A stretch of DNA of 64,000 nucleotides from Bradyrhizobium manausense (GTDB taxonomy: Bacteria > Pseudomonadota > Alphaproteobacteria > Rhizobiales > Xanthobacteraceae). A program made the position numbers and the translations under genes. Below the pieces are notes generated by a model. It did not search any database, had not been told where the DNA came from, and was given only the letters and a program-made list of their open reading frames with translations. The stretch covers positions 186,001-250,000 of the forward strand of contig NZ_JAFCJI010000001.1 in NCBI RefSeq assembly GCF_018131105.1, read 5' to 3'. This document shows positions 51,498-60,479 of this stretch, one piece after another. Within the stretch, counting starts at the first letter, position 1; each line of letters begins with the position of its first letter.

Positions 51498-52265
51498 ATG
51501 GACATGGATCTGGGACTCAAGGGAGCAAAGGTTCTCGTCACGGGTAGCACCAAGGGCATCGGCAGGGCAATCGCCGACACTTTCGCGGCGGAAGGCGCCA
51601 ATGTCGGCATCTGTGCGCGCAACCAGGCCGACGTCGACAGCGCTGTCGCCGCGATCAAGATGAAAGGCGTCGCTGCGTTCGGCAGTTCGGTCGACGTCTC
51701 CAATGGCCCGGCACTCAAGGCCTGGGTCGAGGACATGGCCTCGAAGCTCGGTGGTATCGACATTGTCGTCGCCAATGTCAGCGCGTTGTCGATCGGACAG
51801 GATGAGGAGAGTTGGGAGAAGGAGTTCTCCACCGACATGATGGGCACGGTCCGGCTGGTCAATGCGGCGATGCCGTATCTGGAGAAGAGCAGGGCCGCCG
51901 CAATCGTCACCATCTCCAGCGTGTCGGGTCGCGAGGTCGATTTCGCCAGCGGTCCCTACGGCACGTTCAAGGCGGCGATCATCCACTACACGCAAGGACT
52001 CGCCTTCCAGCTTGCCGGCAAGGGCATCCGCGCCAACTCCGTGTCGCCGGGCAACACTTATTTCGAGGGCGGTGTCTGGAACCAGATCAAGGACGGCAAT
52101 CCCGAGCTGTACAAGACCGCGCTGGCGCTGAATCCGACCGGCCGCATGGGCACACCGCAGGAGATGGCGAACGGCGCGGTGTTCCTCGCCAGCAAGGCGG
52201 CGAGCTTTATCACCGGGACCAATCTCGTGGTCGATGGTGCGCTCACCCGCGGGGTGCAATTCTAG
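51498..52265 (+). CDS. Short-chain dehydrogenase/reductase (SDR)
   Basis: This 255-residue NAD(P)-dependent oxidoreductase has the cofactor loop VTGSTKGIGRAIADTFAAEG (TGxxxGIG), the NVSA segment (N-x-S-A in place of NNAG), catalytic Ser in TISSVSG and YGTFKAA (YxxxK), and a C-terminal VDGALTRGVQF end. It lies between the transporter and the second amidase on the same strand, so it is probably in the operon. Its role there is unknown; it might process an aldehyde or hydroxy product of the amide. Confidence 0.9.
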   Translation: MDMDLGLKGAKVLVTGSTKGIGRAIADTFAAEGANVGICARNQADVDSAVAAIKMKGVAAFGSSVDVSNGPALKAWVEDMASKLGGIDIVVANVSALSIGQDEESWEKEFSTDMMGTVRLVNAAMPYLEKSRAAAIVTISSVSGREVDFASGPYGTFKAAIIHYTQGLAFQLAGKGIRANSVSPGNTYFEGGVWNQIKDGNPELYKTALALNPTGRMGTPQEMANGAVFLASKAASFITGTNLVVDGALTRGVQF

Positions 52266-52351
52266 GGGCATCCCGAGTCGCGTTTTCACAAGGCCCGGCC
52301 GTCCATGGCGCCGGTGGGCGAAGCCGTTTCCGACAACAGCAGGGCTTTCAG

Positions 52352-53755
52352 ATGTCAGCCGATCCAATTCACTACAAGTCGATCACCGAGCTATCCGAGC
52401 TGTTCCGCCGGGGCGAACTGCTGCCCTCGAAAGTGACCGAGGCCATGCTGAGCCGGATAGCGAAGCTCGACGGAAAATTTCATGGTTACGCACTCGTCCT
52501 CGCCGAGCGCGCCATGGCGCAGGCGAAGCGCTGCGACGCCGAGCTTGCAAAAGGCATCTGGCGCGGGCCGCTGCACGGGGTGCCGATCGGACTGAAGGAT
52601 CTCTGTTACACCACCTTCGCGCCGACGGCCGGCGGCACCACGATCCACGCCAAGTTCGTCCCGTCCTTCAACGCGACGATCGTGGACCGGCTCGAGCAAG
52701 CTGGTGCCGTCACGCTCGGGAAGCTGAAGATGACCGAGGGCGCCTACACCAGCCATCATCCGGACGACCAGGCGCCACTCAATCCCTGGGGCGTCGACTA
52801 CTGGGTCGGATCATCGTCAAGCGGATCGGGCGTGGCGACCTCGGCGGGGCTCTGCTTCGGCTCGATCGGCAGCGATACCGGCGGCTCGATCCGGTTTCCA
52901 TCGGCAACTTGCGGGCTGACAGGGATCAAGCCGACCTGGGGACGTGTCAGCCGGCACGGCGTCTTTCCGCTGGCGGATTCGCTCGACCATGTCGGGCCGA
53001 TGTGCCGGAGCGCGGCCGATGCGGCCGCCATGCTCGGCGTCATCGCGGGCGCCGATGTGAATGATCCGACGGCTCTGCGGGCGCCGGTGCCGAATTATCT
53101 GGCCAGGATTGGCGACGGTATCCGGGGCCTGCGGATCGGCGTCGACCGCAGCTACACCCAAAACGGAATCGATCCGCAGGTGGTCGCGGCGTTGCTCGAA
53201 GCCGAATGCACCCTTGCGGCGCTCGGAGCCGATATCCGCGAGGTCAAGTTCCCGGCCTACGAGGTGCTCGTCAGCATGTGGATTCCGATGTGCTCGATCG
53301 AGACCGCGGAGGCGCATCTTGAGACCTATCCGTCGCGGAAGTCGGAATACGGCCCGGATCTGGCGCAACTGATCGAGCAGGGCAGGTCGGTGAGCGGCGT
53401 CGACACCGCGCAGATCCACCATGAGCGGCTGAAGTTCTGCGGTCGCCTCGCCGCGCTGTTCGACGACATCGACCTGCTTCTTATCCCTACCATGCCCGTG
53501 CCGATCCCGACGCTCACCAAAATGGGCGAATACGGCGCTGATCCAAATGTGCTGCTCAGCATTCTGCGCTTCACCGCGGTGTTCGACTTCTCGGGCAGTC
53601 CGACCATCACGCTGCCGAACGGCGTCGCGTCTGACGGCTTGCCGCTCAGCATGCAACTCGTGGGGCCGCATCTGTCCGAGGATACGCTTGCTCGCGCCGG
53701 CTACGCCTTCCAATCAGTGACGGATTGGCACACGCGGCGTGCCCCCATTGAATAA
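52352..53755 (+). CDS. Amidase (amidase-signature family), second copy
   Basis: This 467-residue paralogue of the amidase at 44282 shares motif order and much sequence: GPLHGVPIGLKDLCY (Lys), GSSSSGSGVATSAGLCFGS (cis-Ser) and GSDTGGSIRFPS (nucleophile Ser). It starts with MSADPIHYKS at 52352. A much longer open frame begins at 51812, but that part is the SDR gene read in another frame. It is the last gene of the amide operon, 86 bases after the SDR. Two similar amidases may differ in substrate. Confidence 0.9.
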   Translation: MSADPIHYKSITELSELFRRGELLPSKVTEAMLSRIAKLDGKFHGYALVLAERAMAQAKRCDAELAKGIWRGPLHGVPIGLKDLCYTTFAPTAGGTTIHAKFVPSFNATIVDRLEQAGAVTLGKLKMTEGAYTSHHPDDQAPLNPWGVDYWVGSSSSGSGVATSAGLCFGSIGSDTGGSIRFPSATCGLTGIKPTWGRVSRHGVFPLADSLDHVGPMCRSAADAAAMLGVIAGADVNDPTALRAPVPNYLARIGDGIRGLRIGVDRSYTQNGIDPQVVAALLEAECTLAALGADIREVKFPAYEVLVSMWIPMCSIETAEAHLETYPSRKSEYGPDLAQLIEQGRSVSGVDTAQIHHERLKFCGRLAALFDDIDLLLIPTMPVPIPTLTKMGEYGADPNVLLSILRFTAVFDFSGSPTITLPNGVASDGLPLSMQLVGPHLSEDTLARAGYAFQSVTDWHTRRAPIE

Positions 53756-53827
53756 GCGATTCCTGGAAAGATGTTGAAGCTCTCGCTTAGTGCCCCCCTC
53801 GCTCGCAGTACCGGCAGTTGCTTGACG

Positions 53828-53875
53828 GATAAGGAAAGCCGACGAACGGAGTCAATTGACCAACCGATAAGGAAA
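53828..53875. repeat. Direct repeat of GATAAGGAAA with a palindrome between
   Basis: GATAAGGAAA occurs at 53828-53837 and again at 53866-53875, each shortly after TTGAC. Between them GTCAATTGAC (53851-53860) is a perfect palindrome. It may be a regulatory site or a short duplication scar; no gene start on the right side explains it. Confidence 0.4.
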
Positions 53876-53922
53876 ATGCGGAAACCTTTTCAGTCTTGCG
53901 AAAAGCTTATCAGCTTCGCAGT

Positions 53923-54192
53923 TTACTCGGGCTCCTCTGCGGCGAACACGGCGCTTCCTAGATCCGGACCAGCTACTACAGGACCATGGTTTGCGAGCAG
54001 AACCGTACTCACCGCTCCCTTCAACGCACGGATCATGACGCCCTTGGCGTGGGATCTCCGGGCTCCACATAGGGCAAGCGTTTCACGCGGCGTCGCCGTG
54101 CAATCTGGCGATAAATGGAATGACGGCTTCGCGACGATTTTAGTACTGAGTTTCGTCGCTGATGCTCGCTTGAACAATGAAACATGCGTCAT
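53923..54192 (-). pseudogene. Class II aldolase/decarboxylase (OtnC-like) remnant
   Basis: An 89-codon frame ends with VLLANHGPVVAGPDLGSAVFAAEEPE, the conserved C-terminal stretch of class II aldolase/adducin-family enzymes such as 3-oxo-tetronate 4-phosphate decarboxylase (about 210 residues). The stop follows directly where the family continues, the zinc-His segments are not recognisable upstream, and the rest is missing. It is probably a decayed fragment. The remaining bases of the 470-base gap (53756-54225) hold only the repeat listed above. Confidence 0.5.
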
Positions 54193-54225
54193 GATGACTC
54201 TGTTGCTAGTCCTGTCCGCTCCATC

Positions 54226-55200
54226 CTATGCCGGATCCCGCAGCGGCTCGGTGCGCACGACGCGAAAGCCGATATTGCTCGACGACGAATCGGGCGTGTT
54301 GGAGCTCCGCGCCGCGACGCGGTAGCGATTGCAATAGGACTCGTGGCAGAGGAAGGATCCACCACGCATGGATCGGTTGGCAGCTAGTTCGCTGTTCAAG
54401 GGGTCTCGTGCCAGCGTGAGGCGGTGATAGTTCGGTGAGAAATAATCCTCGCACCATTCCCAGACATTTCCGGCGACATTGTGCAGGCCAAATCCGTTTG
54501 GCGCGAACGTGTGAACGGGAGCCGTACCGAAATAGCCATCATCCACGGTGTTGCGGTCGGGAAAGTTGCCCTGCCAGATATTGCAGCGATGCTCGCCGCC
54601 GGGCTGCAGCTCGTTGCCCCAGGGATAGGTGGCCTGGTCCAATCCGCCGCGCGCGGCCATCTCCCATTCCGCTTCGGTAGGAAGGCGAGTGCCGGACCAT
54701 TGGCTGTAAGCCTGTGCGTCGTTCCAGGAGACGTGGACGACGGGATGATCGAGCCTTGCGAGAATGCTGCTCGCCGGTCCCTCCGGCTGCGCCCAATAGG
54801 CATGCCGCACGGGTATCCACCACGGCGTTTCCCGGGCGCGCGCCGTATGCGCACTGCGCATCTCGTCGGGCAGCAAGCCTTCGAAGACAAAGCTCCAGCC
54901 GTAGCGTTCGGCTTCCGTCGTGTAGCCTGTGGCACGGACGAAATCGCCGAACTGCAGATTGCTCACGGCATGACATGCGATCGCAAACGGTGACAACGTA
55001 ACCGGCCGCACCGGGCCTTCGCCATCTTCAACAAAGCCCCTGTCGGGAGATCCCATGTGAAAGGTGCCGCCGATCGGCGAGCTCCAGCGGCGCGGGATCG
55101 GGGTTTGACTGAGAGGGATCGCTGCTTGCGCACCGCTGTCCGTCGCCGGCTCTTTGCCGACGACGCCTTGGGGGCAGCAATGCGAACGATCCCCAGTCAT
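54226..55200 (-). CDS. Formylglycine-generating enzyme (sulfatase-modifying factor)
   Basis: This 324-residue FGE-sulfatase domain protein converts the active-site Cys of sulfatases into C-alpha-formylglycine. Motifs are GGTFHMGS, PVVHVSWNDAQAYSQWSG, RLPTEAEWEMAARGG, YPWGNEL and NVWEWCEDYF. RGGSFLCHESYCNRYR carries the redox pair Cys285/Cys290 that marks active FGEs. It lacks a signal peptide, so it acts in the cytoplasm. It starts three bases after the stop of the sulfatase gene, its evident target. Confidence 0.92.
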   Translation of the reverse strand: MTGDRSHCCPQGVVGKEPATDSGAQAAIPLSQTPIPRRWSSPIGGTFHMGSPDRGFVEDGEGPVRPVTLSPFAIACHAVSNLQFGDFVRATGYTTEAERYGWSFVFEGLLPDEMRSAHTARARETPWWIPVRHAYWAQPEGPASSILARLDHPVVHVSWNDAQAYSQWSGTRLPTEAEWEMAARGGLDQATYPWGNELQPGGEHRCNIWQGNFPDRNTVDDGYFGTAPVHTFAPNGFGLHNVAGNVWEWCEDYFSPNYHRLTLARDPLNSELAANRSMRGGSFLCHESYCNRYRVAARSSNTPDSSSSNIGFRVVRTEPLRDPA

Positions 55201-55203
55201 GTC

Positions 55204-56847
55204 CTATTTCTGCTTCTCTTCCTCCCAGAAGGCGGTGCCGCCTTCAGCCTTCATCAGCTCGAGAATCTTTTCGCGCGGAATCACGCCGCAACGGTCGGCC
55301 CATTGCTGATACTCCGCCGTCATCTCGCGGACGCGATCCGGGTGCTGCGCGGCCAGATCGTTCATCTCGGTGCGGTCGGTCTCCATGTCGTAGAGCTCCC
55401 ACGGCCCCGGATATTTCCGCACCAGTTTCCACTTGCCGACGCGCACGGCCGCATTGCCCTCGTGCTCCCAGAACAGCGGACCGCGGCCGCCATAAGCCGA
55501 TGCGAAAGACGGCACGAGGCTCTCGCCCTCGCAGGGCAGGATGGCGTTGCCGTTATATTCCTTCGGATAGGTCGCGCCGGTGACGTCGAGAATGGTCGCC
55601 ATCACGTCGGTGAGTTGGCTCGGATTGTGCCGCAAGCCGCCCTTCTCGGAGATGCCGCGCGGCCAGTGCACGATGAATGGTGTCGCGATGCCGCCTTCGT
55701 GGATCCAGTGCTTGTAGAGCCGGAATGGTGTGTTGGAGAGATTGGCCCAGGCCGTGCCGTAGCTCTGGTAGGTATCCTCGGCGCCGGGCATCAGGGTTGG
55801 ATCGTTGCCGAAGCGCACCGGCTTGCCATCGCGGGTCTTGGCTTGCGCGATCATGAGTTGATCGACCAGCTCCTTTGCCGTGACGCCTTCCGGAATGTCC
55901 TCAGCGCACGCGCCGTTGTCGGACAGGAAGATGATCAGCGTGTTGTCCGTCTGGCCGGTTTCTTCGAGCGCCTTCAGGATACGGCCGATGCCCTGGTCCA
56001 TGCGGTCGATCTGGGCCGCGTAGACCTCCATACAGCGCAGCGTCCATTCGCGCTGTTCTGCGTCGGTCCACGGCGGTTGGGTGGGATCGCGATCGGTCAG
56101 GCGCCAGTTCGGATGGATGATGCCGTCGTCGACGAGCCGCTTGAGGCGCTCCTCGCGCAGTTTGTCCCAGCCCGCATCGAAGCGGCCCTTGTATTTGGCG
56201 ATATCTTCATCATGGGCATGAAGCGGCCAGTGCGGCGCCGTGTAGGCGACATACTGGAAGAAGGGCGCGTCGGGCTTTTCCGCCTTGTGCTGGCGGATGA
56301 AGGCGGCCGCCTGGTCGCTGATCGCGTCCGTGTAGAAGAACGAGGGGTCCTTGACGGCCTCGTGCTCGATATTGTCGTTGCCGCGCGTGAGCGTGTTCGG
56401 ATGATAGAAGCTGCCGGCACCGATAATGGTGCCGTAGAAGTGGTCGAAGCCGCGCTGCATCGGCCAGGCGTCCGTCGGCGAGGTCAGGCTGCTGGCGATA
56501 TGCCATTTGCCGCTGAGATAGGACGTGTAGTTCTTGCTCTTCAGCGCCTCGGCAATCGTCACGCAGCTCTTGTTCAGATTGCCGGCATAGCCCTCCGGCC
56601 CGTTGCTATAGGTGAGAATACCGATGCCGGTCTGGTGCGGATGCAGGCCGGTCAGGAGCGATGCGCGCGAGGGACTGCAGCGCGCTGTATTGTAGAATTG
56701 CGAATAGCGCAGGCCGTTGGCCGCGAGCAGATCGAGGTTTGGCGTCTGAATCTCGCCACCGTAACAGCCGATGTCCGAAAAGCCCATGTCGTCGTTGAGG
56801 ATGAGCAGGATGTTGGGCCTGTCGGGGGTTTTTGCGCCATTCGGCAT
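55204..56847 (-). CDS. Type I arylsulfatase-family sulfatase
   Basis: This 547-residue sulfatase hydrolyses a sulfate ester with formylglycine as nucleophile precursor. The N-terminal metal site is PNILLILNDDMGFSDIGCYGG. The FGly motif is Cys57-Ser-Pro-Ser-Arg (ARCSPSRASLLTG), and a second signature GKWHIA follows. Later metal ligands are in IIFLSDNGA, with HEGGIATPF. There is no signal peptide, so the substrate must be inside the cell. It is followed by its modifying enzyme and preceded by a GntR regulator and an ABC importer, all in one operon. Confidence 0.93.
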   Translation of the reverse strand: MPNGAKTPDRPNILLILNDDMGFSDIGCYGGEIQTPNLDLLAANGLRYSQFYNTARCSPSRASLLTGLHPHQTGIGILTYSNGPEGYAGNLNKSCVTIAEALKSKNYTSYLSGKWHIASSLTSPTDAWPMQRGFDHFYGTIIGAGSFYHPNTLTRGNDNIEHEAVKDPSFFYTDAISDQAAAFIRQHKAEKPDAPFFQYVAYTAPHWPLHAHDEDIAKYKGRFDAGWDKLREERLKRLVDDGIIHPNWRLTDRDPTQPPWTDAEQREWTLRCMEVYAAQIDRMDQGIGRILKALEETGQTDNTLIIFLSDNGACAEDIPEGVTAKELVDQLMIAQAKTRDGKPVRFGNDPTLMPGAEDTYQSYGTAWANLSNTPFRLYKHWIHEGGIATPFIVHWPRGISEKGGLRHNPSQLTDVMATILDVTGATYPKEYNGNAILPCEGESLVPSFASAYGGRGPLFWEHEGNAAVRVGKWKLVRKYPGPWELYDMETDRTEMNDLAAQHPDRVREMTAEYQQWADRCGVIPREKILELMKAEGGTAFWEEEKQK

Positions 56848-56879
56848 GTTTGTGTCCTCGTTATCGACGTGTGGTGGTG

Positions 56880-57653
56880 TTAGTGGCGGCGCGTCAGGCT
56901 GATGCTGAGGCGGAAGTATTTCGGCAGATAGACGGCGCGCAGCAGCTCCAGCGCCCGCCCGTCCTTGCCGAAAGTGACGCGCTCGATGGAGAGCAGCGGC
57001 GAACCGATCTTCACGCCCAGCAGCTTGGCGCTGCTCGCGTCGGCGAGATCGGCGCTGATGGTCTGCTGCGCGTCCTTGATGGCGAGGCCGAGCTCGTCCT
57101 CGAAGACGCGGTACATGATGATCGAGATGAGGTCGCGCTTCTCGAGCTCGAGGCCGATGTCCGGCGGGTAGAGGGCGTGCTCGATCGCAATTGGCGTATC
57201 GTCCGCGAGCCGGAGACGTCGAAGCTGCCAGACGGCGCGTTCGCGAAGCTGCTCGCGAGCGGCGGCGTCGTGCCGATTGGTCATGCCCTGTTGCAGTATC
57301 TTTGCACCGGCCTGGTAGCCAGCGTCGCGGATCGTTTCCGAAAAGCCCATGAGATGGCCGACCCAGTTTTCAGGCTGGTTCGAGCGCAGGAAGGTGCCGC
57401 GGCCGCGCGAGCGGTCGAACATGCCTTCGTTGACCAGGGGCGCGATGGCGTTGCGAATGGTGATGCGGCTGACGCCGAAATGACGGCCGAGTTCGGCTTC
57501 GGTCATCAGGCGGCCGGTCCCGTCGATCAGCTTGCCGTTGCGTACCTGGCTGCGAATGGATTCGCGGATCTGGATATGCAGGGGCGTCGAGCCCTCCGTA
57601 ACCACATCACTGCCGAGCGGAGCGGGTTTCTTCTTGCGCGTTTGAACAGCCAT
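56880..57653 (-). CDS. GntR-family transcriptional regulator (HutC/UTRA subfamily)
   Basis: This 257-residue regulator has an N-terminal winged helix (LHIQIRESIRSQVRNGKL, RLMTEAELGRHFGVSRITIRNAI) and a C-terminal UTRA ligand-binding domain (about 95-245) with LRRLRLADDTPIAIEHALYPPD and IERVTFGKDGRALELLRAVYLP. HutC-type regulators usually repress their own operon until a pathway ligand binds. It lies between the ATPase and sulfatase genes. Palindromes at 61920-61942 before the binding-protein gene are candidate sites. Confidence 0.92.
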   Translation of the reverse strand: MAVQTRKKKPAPLGSDVVTEGSTPLHIQIRESIRSQVRNGKLIDGTGRLMTEAELGRHFGVSRITIRNAIAPLVNEGMFDRSRGRGTFLRSNQPENWVGHLMGFSETIRDAGYQAGAKILQQGMTNRHDAAAREQLRERAVWQLRRLRLADDTPIAIEHALYPPDIGLELEKRDLISIIMYRVFEDELGLAIKDAQQTISADLADASSAKLLGVKIGSPLLSIERVTFGKDGRALELLRAVYLPKYFRLSISLTRRH

Positions 57654-57655
57654 GG

Positions 57656-58708
57656 TCAGAGCCGCATGCGTGTCGCTGGGTCGAACAAATGAACGTCCTG
57701 GGGACGGGCGGTGATCGAGATCGTGTCGCCTTCGCCGGGAATGTTGCCGTCGGCGACGCGCATGCGGATCATGGTGCCGGTGCAGTCGAGATCGAGCACG
57801 GCGGTATCGCCGAGGTCTTCGATCAGGTCGACGCGCGCACCAAGTCCGCCCTGCGTCATGCGCACGGCGCCGGGGCGAATTCCAACCACCACATCGCGCT
57901 CACCTGCGGTCGTGGTCGTCGTCTTCAGACGATGACCGGCGACGATCACGTCGCCGTCCACGTAACGGGCGGGAACGAGATTCATCGGGGGATTGCCGAT
58001 GAAGCCGGCGATGTCGATCGAGTTCGGTCGTGCGAACACCTCCGCGGGCGTCCCGACCTGCTGGATCTCGCCGGACATGAACACTGCCATGCGATCCGCG
58101 AGCGTCATCGCTTCTTCCTGGTCGTGCGTGACATAAACGGCAGTGACGCCCAGCGAGCGCTGCAGCTTCTTCAACTCGGCGCGTGTTTCCAGCCGCAGTT
58201 TGGCGTCGAGGTTCGATAGCGGCTCGTCGAGCAAAAACAGTCGCGCCTTGCGCACGATGGCGCGAGCCAGCGCGCAGCGCTGCTGCTGTCCGCCCGAAAG
58301 CTGGCCCGGCTTGCGGTCGAGCAGATGGTCGATCTTCACCTTGCGTGCCGCGTCCTTCACGGCGGGCGCGATCTCTGACTTCGGCAGCTTGGCCATCTCG
58401 AGTGGGAAAGCGATGTTTTCGGCCACCGTCATGTGCGGGTAGAGCGCATAGCTCTGGAACACCATGGCGATGTCGCGGTCGCGTGCGTCGGTCGAGGTGA
58501 CGTCCTTGTCGTCGATCAGCACGCGGCCGGCTGTCGGCGCGTCGAGGCCGGCGAGAATGCGCAGCGTCGTGCTCTTGCCCGAGCCGGAGGGACCGAGCAG
58601 GGCGAAGAATTCGCCCGGCCTGATGTCGAAATTGACGCCCCTGAGCGCGGCGAACTCGCCGTGCATCTTGACGATGTTGCGAAAACTGACCTGACCCTGG
58701 CCGCTCAT
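57656..58708 (-). CDS. Sugar-type ABC transporter ATP-binding protein (UgpC/MalK family)
   Basis: This 350-residue ATPase has Walker A GPSGSGKST, Q-loop VFQSYALYPHMTV, signature LSGGQQQRCALARAI, Walker B LFLLDEPLSNLD and switch VTHDQ. A C-terminal TOBE-type regulatory domain (about 235-350) includes VVGIRPGAV. The ATG at 58708 overlaps the permease stop by four bases; a longer frame upstream is a shadow of that gene. ATPases of this family can serve several importers. Confidence 0.94.
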   Translation of the reverse strand: MSGQGQVSFRNIVKMHGEFAALRGVNFDIRPGEFFALLGPSGSGKSTTLRILAGLDAPTAGRVLIDDKDVTSTDARDRDIAMVFQSYALYPHMTVAENIAFPLEMAKLPKSEIAPAVKDAARKVKIDHLLDRKPGQLSGGQQQRCALARAIVRKARLFLLDEPLSNLDAKLRLETRAELKKLQRSLGVTAVYVTHDQEEAMTLADRMAVFMSGEIQQVGTPAEVFARPNSIDIAGFIGNPPMNLVPARYVDGDVIVAGHRLKTTTTTAGERDVVVGIRPGAVRMTQGGLGARVDLIEDLGDTAVLDLDCTGTMIRMRVADGNIPGEGDTISITARPQDVHLFDPATRMRL

Positions 58709-59544
58709 CGGCGCCCTCCGCCTTTGACTGCACCGACCGTCAGGCCCTTCACGATATGCTTCTGCGCGACCACGCCGAGAACGACGACAGGCAGCATGGC
58801 AAGGACCGAGACCGCTGCGAGCTTGGCCCACAGCGTCTGTTCGACGGAGACGAAATTGAACATGGCGACCGTGACCGGCCGCACCGTGTTGCCGCTGAGC
58901 ACGACGGCGAACAGGAATTCGTTCCACGCATTGAGGAACACGAACACGACGGTGACAGCAATGCCGCCGCGAACCTGCGGAATGATGATCCGCCACAGCG
59001 TCTTCAGTCGGCTCGCACCGTCGAGGTAGGCGGCCTCCTCCATCTCGAAGGGAATGTCCTCGAAATAAGAGACCAGCAGCCAGATCGCGAAGGGCAGGGA
59101 GAACGACAGATAGATCAGGATGATGCCTTGATAGGTGTCGATCCAGCCGATATTCCGCAGCACCAGGAAGTAGGGAATGATGATGCCGACCGGCGGCAGC
59201 ATTTGGGTCGCCAGCACGTAGAAGCCCGCGAACCTCTTGCCGCGAAAGCGCAGGCGCGCCAGTGCGTAGGCCGCCGGCACCGCCATCAGCATCGTGACCA
59301 CGGTGGTGCCGACCGAGATGATGACGCTGGAGAGCAGGTTCGGCAGGATCGATCCCGAACCGAACAGCACGTCGCGATAAGCGTCGAGCGTTGGCGCGAA
59401 TACCAGCTTGGGCGGATAGGCCAGCACGTCGGAATCGGTCTTGAGCGAGTTCAGCACGCTCCAGATGATCGGAAACGCCCAAGCCAGCAGGAAGACGACG
59501 GAGATCGCGAGCAGAGCGAAGACGCGAAGGCGCTTTGCGGTCAT
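58705..59544 (-). CDS. ABC transporter permease (MalG type)
   Basis: This 279-residue membrane protein has six spans, the EAA loop EMEEAAYLDGASRLKTLWRIIIPQVRGG and the terminal HIVKGLTVGAVKG. I chose ATG 59544 (MTAKRLRVF), which overlaps the MalF-type gene by four bases. It works with the upstream permease and the following ATPase. Confidence 0.93.
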   Translation of the reverse strand: MTAKRLRVFALLAISVVFLLAWAFPIIWSVLNSLKTDSDVLAYPPKLVFAPTLDAYRDVLFGSGSILPNLLSSVIISVGTTVVTMLMAVPAAYALARLRFRGKRFAGFYVLATQMLPPVGIIIPYFLVLRNIGWIDTYQGIILIYLSFSLPFAIWLLVSYFEDIPFEMEEAAYLDGASRLKTLWRIIIPQVRGGIAVTVVFVFLNAWNEFLFAVVLSGNTVRPVTVAMFNFVSVEQTLWAKLAAVSVLAMLPVVVLGVVAQKHIVKGLTVGAVKGGGRR

Positions 59545-60476
59545 CTCGCCCTCCGCATCGCAAACAGGATGCCGGAGATGATGATGGTCACGATCAAGAG
59601 CGCGACCGCGAGCGCAGAACCGTAACCGATCGACAGCTCGGTGAAGGATTTCCGATAAGCATAGAGATTGAGGATCTCGGTCGCGGTGCCCGGACCGCCG
59701 GCGGTGACCGTGAAGATCGCCGCGAACGCGGTCAGCGCCACCATGGTCCGCATGATGATGACCATCACGATCGCGGGGCGCAGCAACGGCAGAGTGATGC
59801 GGCGGAAGCGTTGCCAGGCGGAGGCGCGGTCGAGCCGCGCGGCTTCGTAGATGTCTTCGGGCAAGGAGGCCAGGGACGCCAGCAACACCATGAACGCGAA
59901 CGGAGTCCACTGCCAGGTGTGGATCGCGATCACCGAGACCATCGCGAGCGTGGGATCGCCGAGCCAGTTCTTGCTGCCGAGCCCCGCATTGATCGCGAGG
60001 AAGTCGACGATGCCGAATTCCGGCGCCAGCATGAAGGTGCGCCAGATCATGCCGACCACGGCCGGCGACAGCACAACCGGCAGGATGGCGATGACCCGGA
60101 ACCAGCCCTGGCCGCGCTTCATGTCCATGACGAGCAAGGCGAGCGCCAGCCCAATGATGACCTGAAGCGCCACGGTCGACCCGGTATAGACGAGGCTCAC
60201 CAGCAGCGAGGTCCAGAAGCGCTCGTCGGAGAGCAGCACCTGGTAGTTCTCGAACCCGACGAAGCCGTTGGTGAACGGCATCGCCAGATCCGTCCGGAAC
60301 GCGCTGGTATAGATCAGAAACAGCAGCGGAAATGTCGTCGTGGCGAGCAGCGCAAGAAACGCCGGTGCAAGCAGCGCTGCTGCAAACCGGCGCTCGCGCT
60401 GCGCCAAGACACGGCCGAAATCGCTGCGAGGCGCCTCGCTCGCAATGTCGGCCGATGTCACCACTGTCGTCGCCAT
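59541..60476 (-). CDS. ABC transporter permease (MalF type)
   Basis: This 311-residue membrane protein has six main spans. An extended cytoplasmic N-terminus (about 40 residues) precedes the first span (AALLAPAFLALLATTTFPLLFLIY). The EAA loop is EDIYEAARLDRASAWQRFRRITLPLLRP. It starts three bases after the binding-protein stop. Confidence 0.93.
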   Translation of the reverse strand: MATTVVTSADIASEAPRSDFGRVLAQRERRFAAALLAPAFLALLATTTFPLLFLIYTSAFRTDLAMPFTNGFVGFENYQVLLSDERFWTSLLVSLVYTGSTVALQVIIGLALALLVMDMKRGQGWFRVIAILPVVLSPAVVGMIWRTFMLAPEFGIVDFLAINAGLGSKNWLGDPTLAMVSVIAIHTWQWTPFAFMVLLASLASLPEDIYEAARLDRASAWQRFRRITLPLLRPAIVMVIIMRTMVALTAFAAIFTVTAGGPGTATEILNLYAYRKSFTELSIGYGSALAVALLIVTIIISGILFAMRRAR

Positions 60477-60479
60477 GGC

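Noticed and set aside
51812-53755. A 647-codon frame suggesting an N-terminally extended amidase
   Set aside because: The added part overlaps the SDR gene out of frame; amidase homology starts at 52352.
57656-59563. A 635-codon frame suggesting a fusion before the ABC ATPase
   Set aside because: The upstream 285 codons are a shadow of the permease gene on the same strand; the ATPase starts at 58708 with a four-base overlap.
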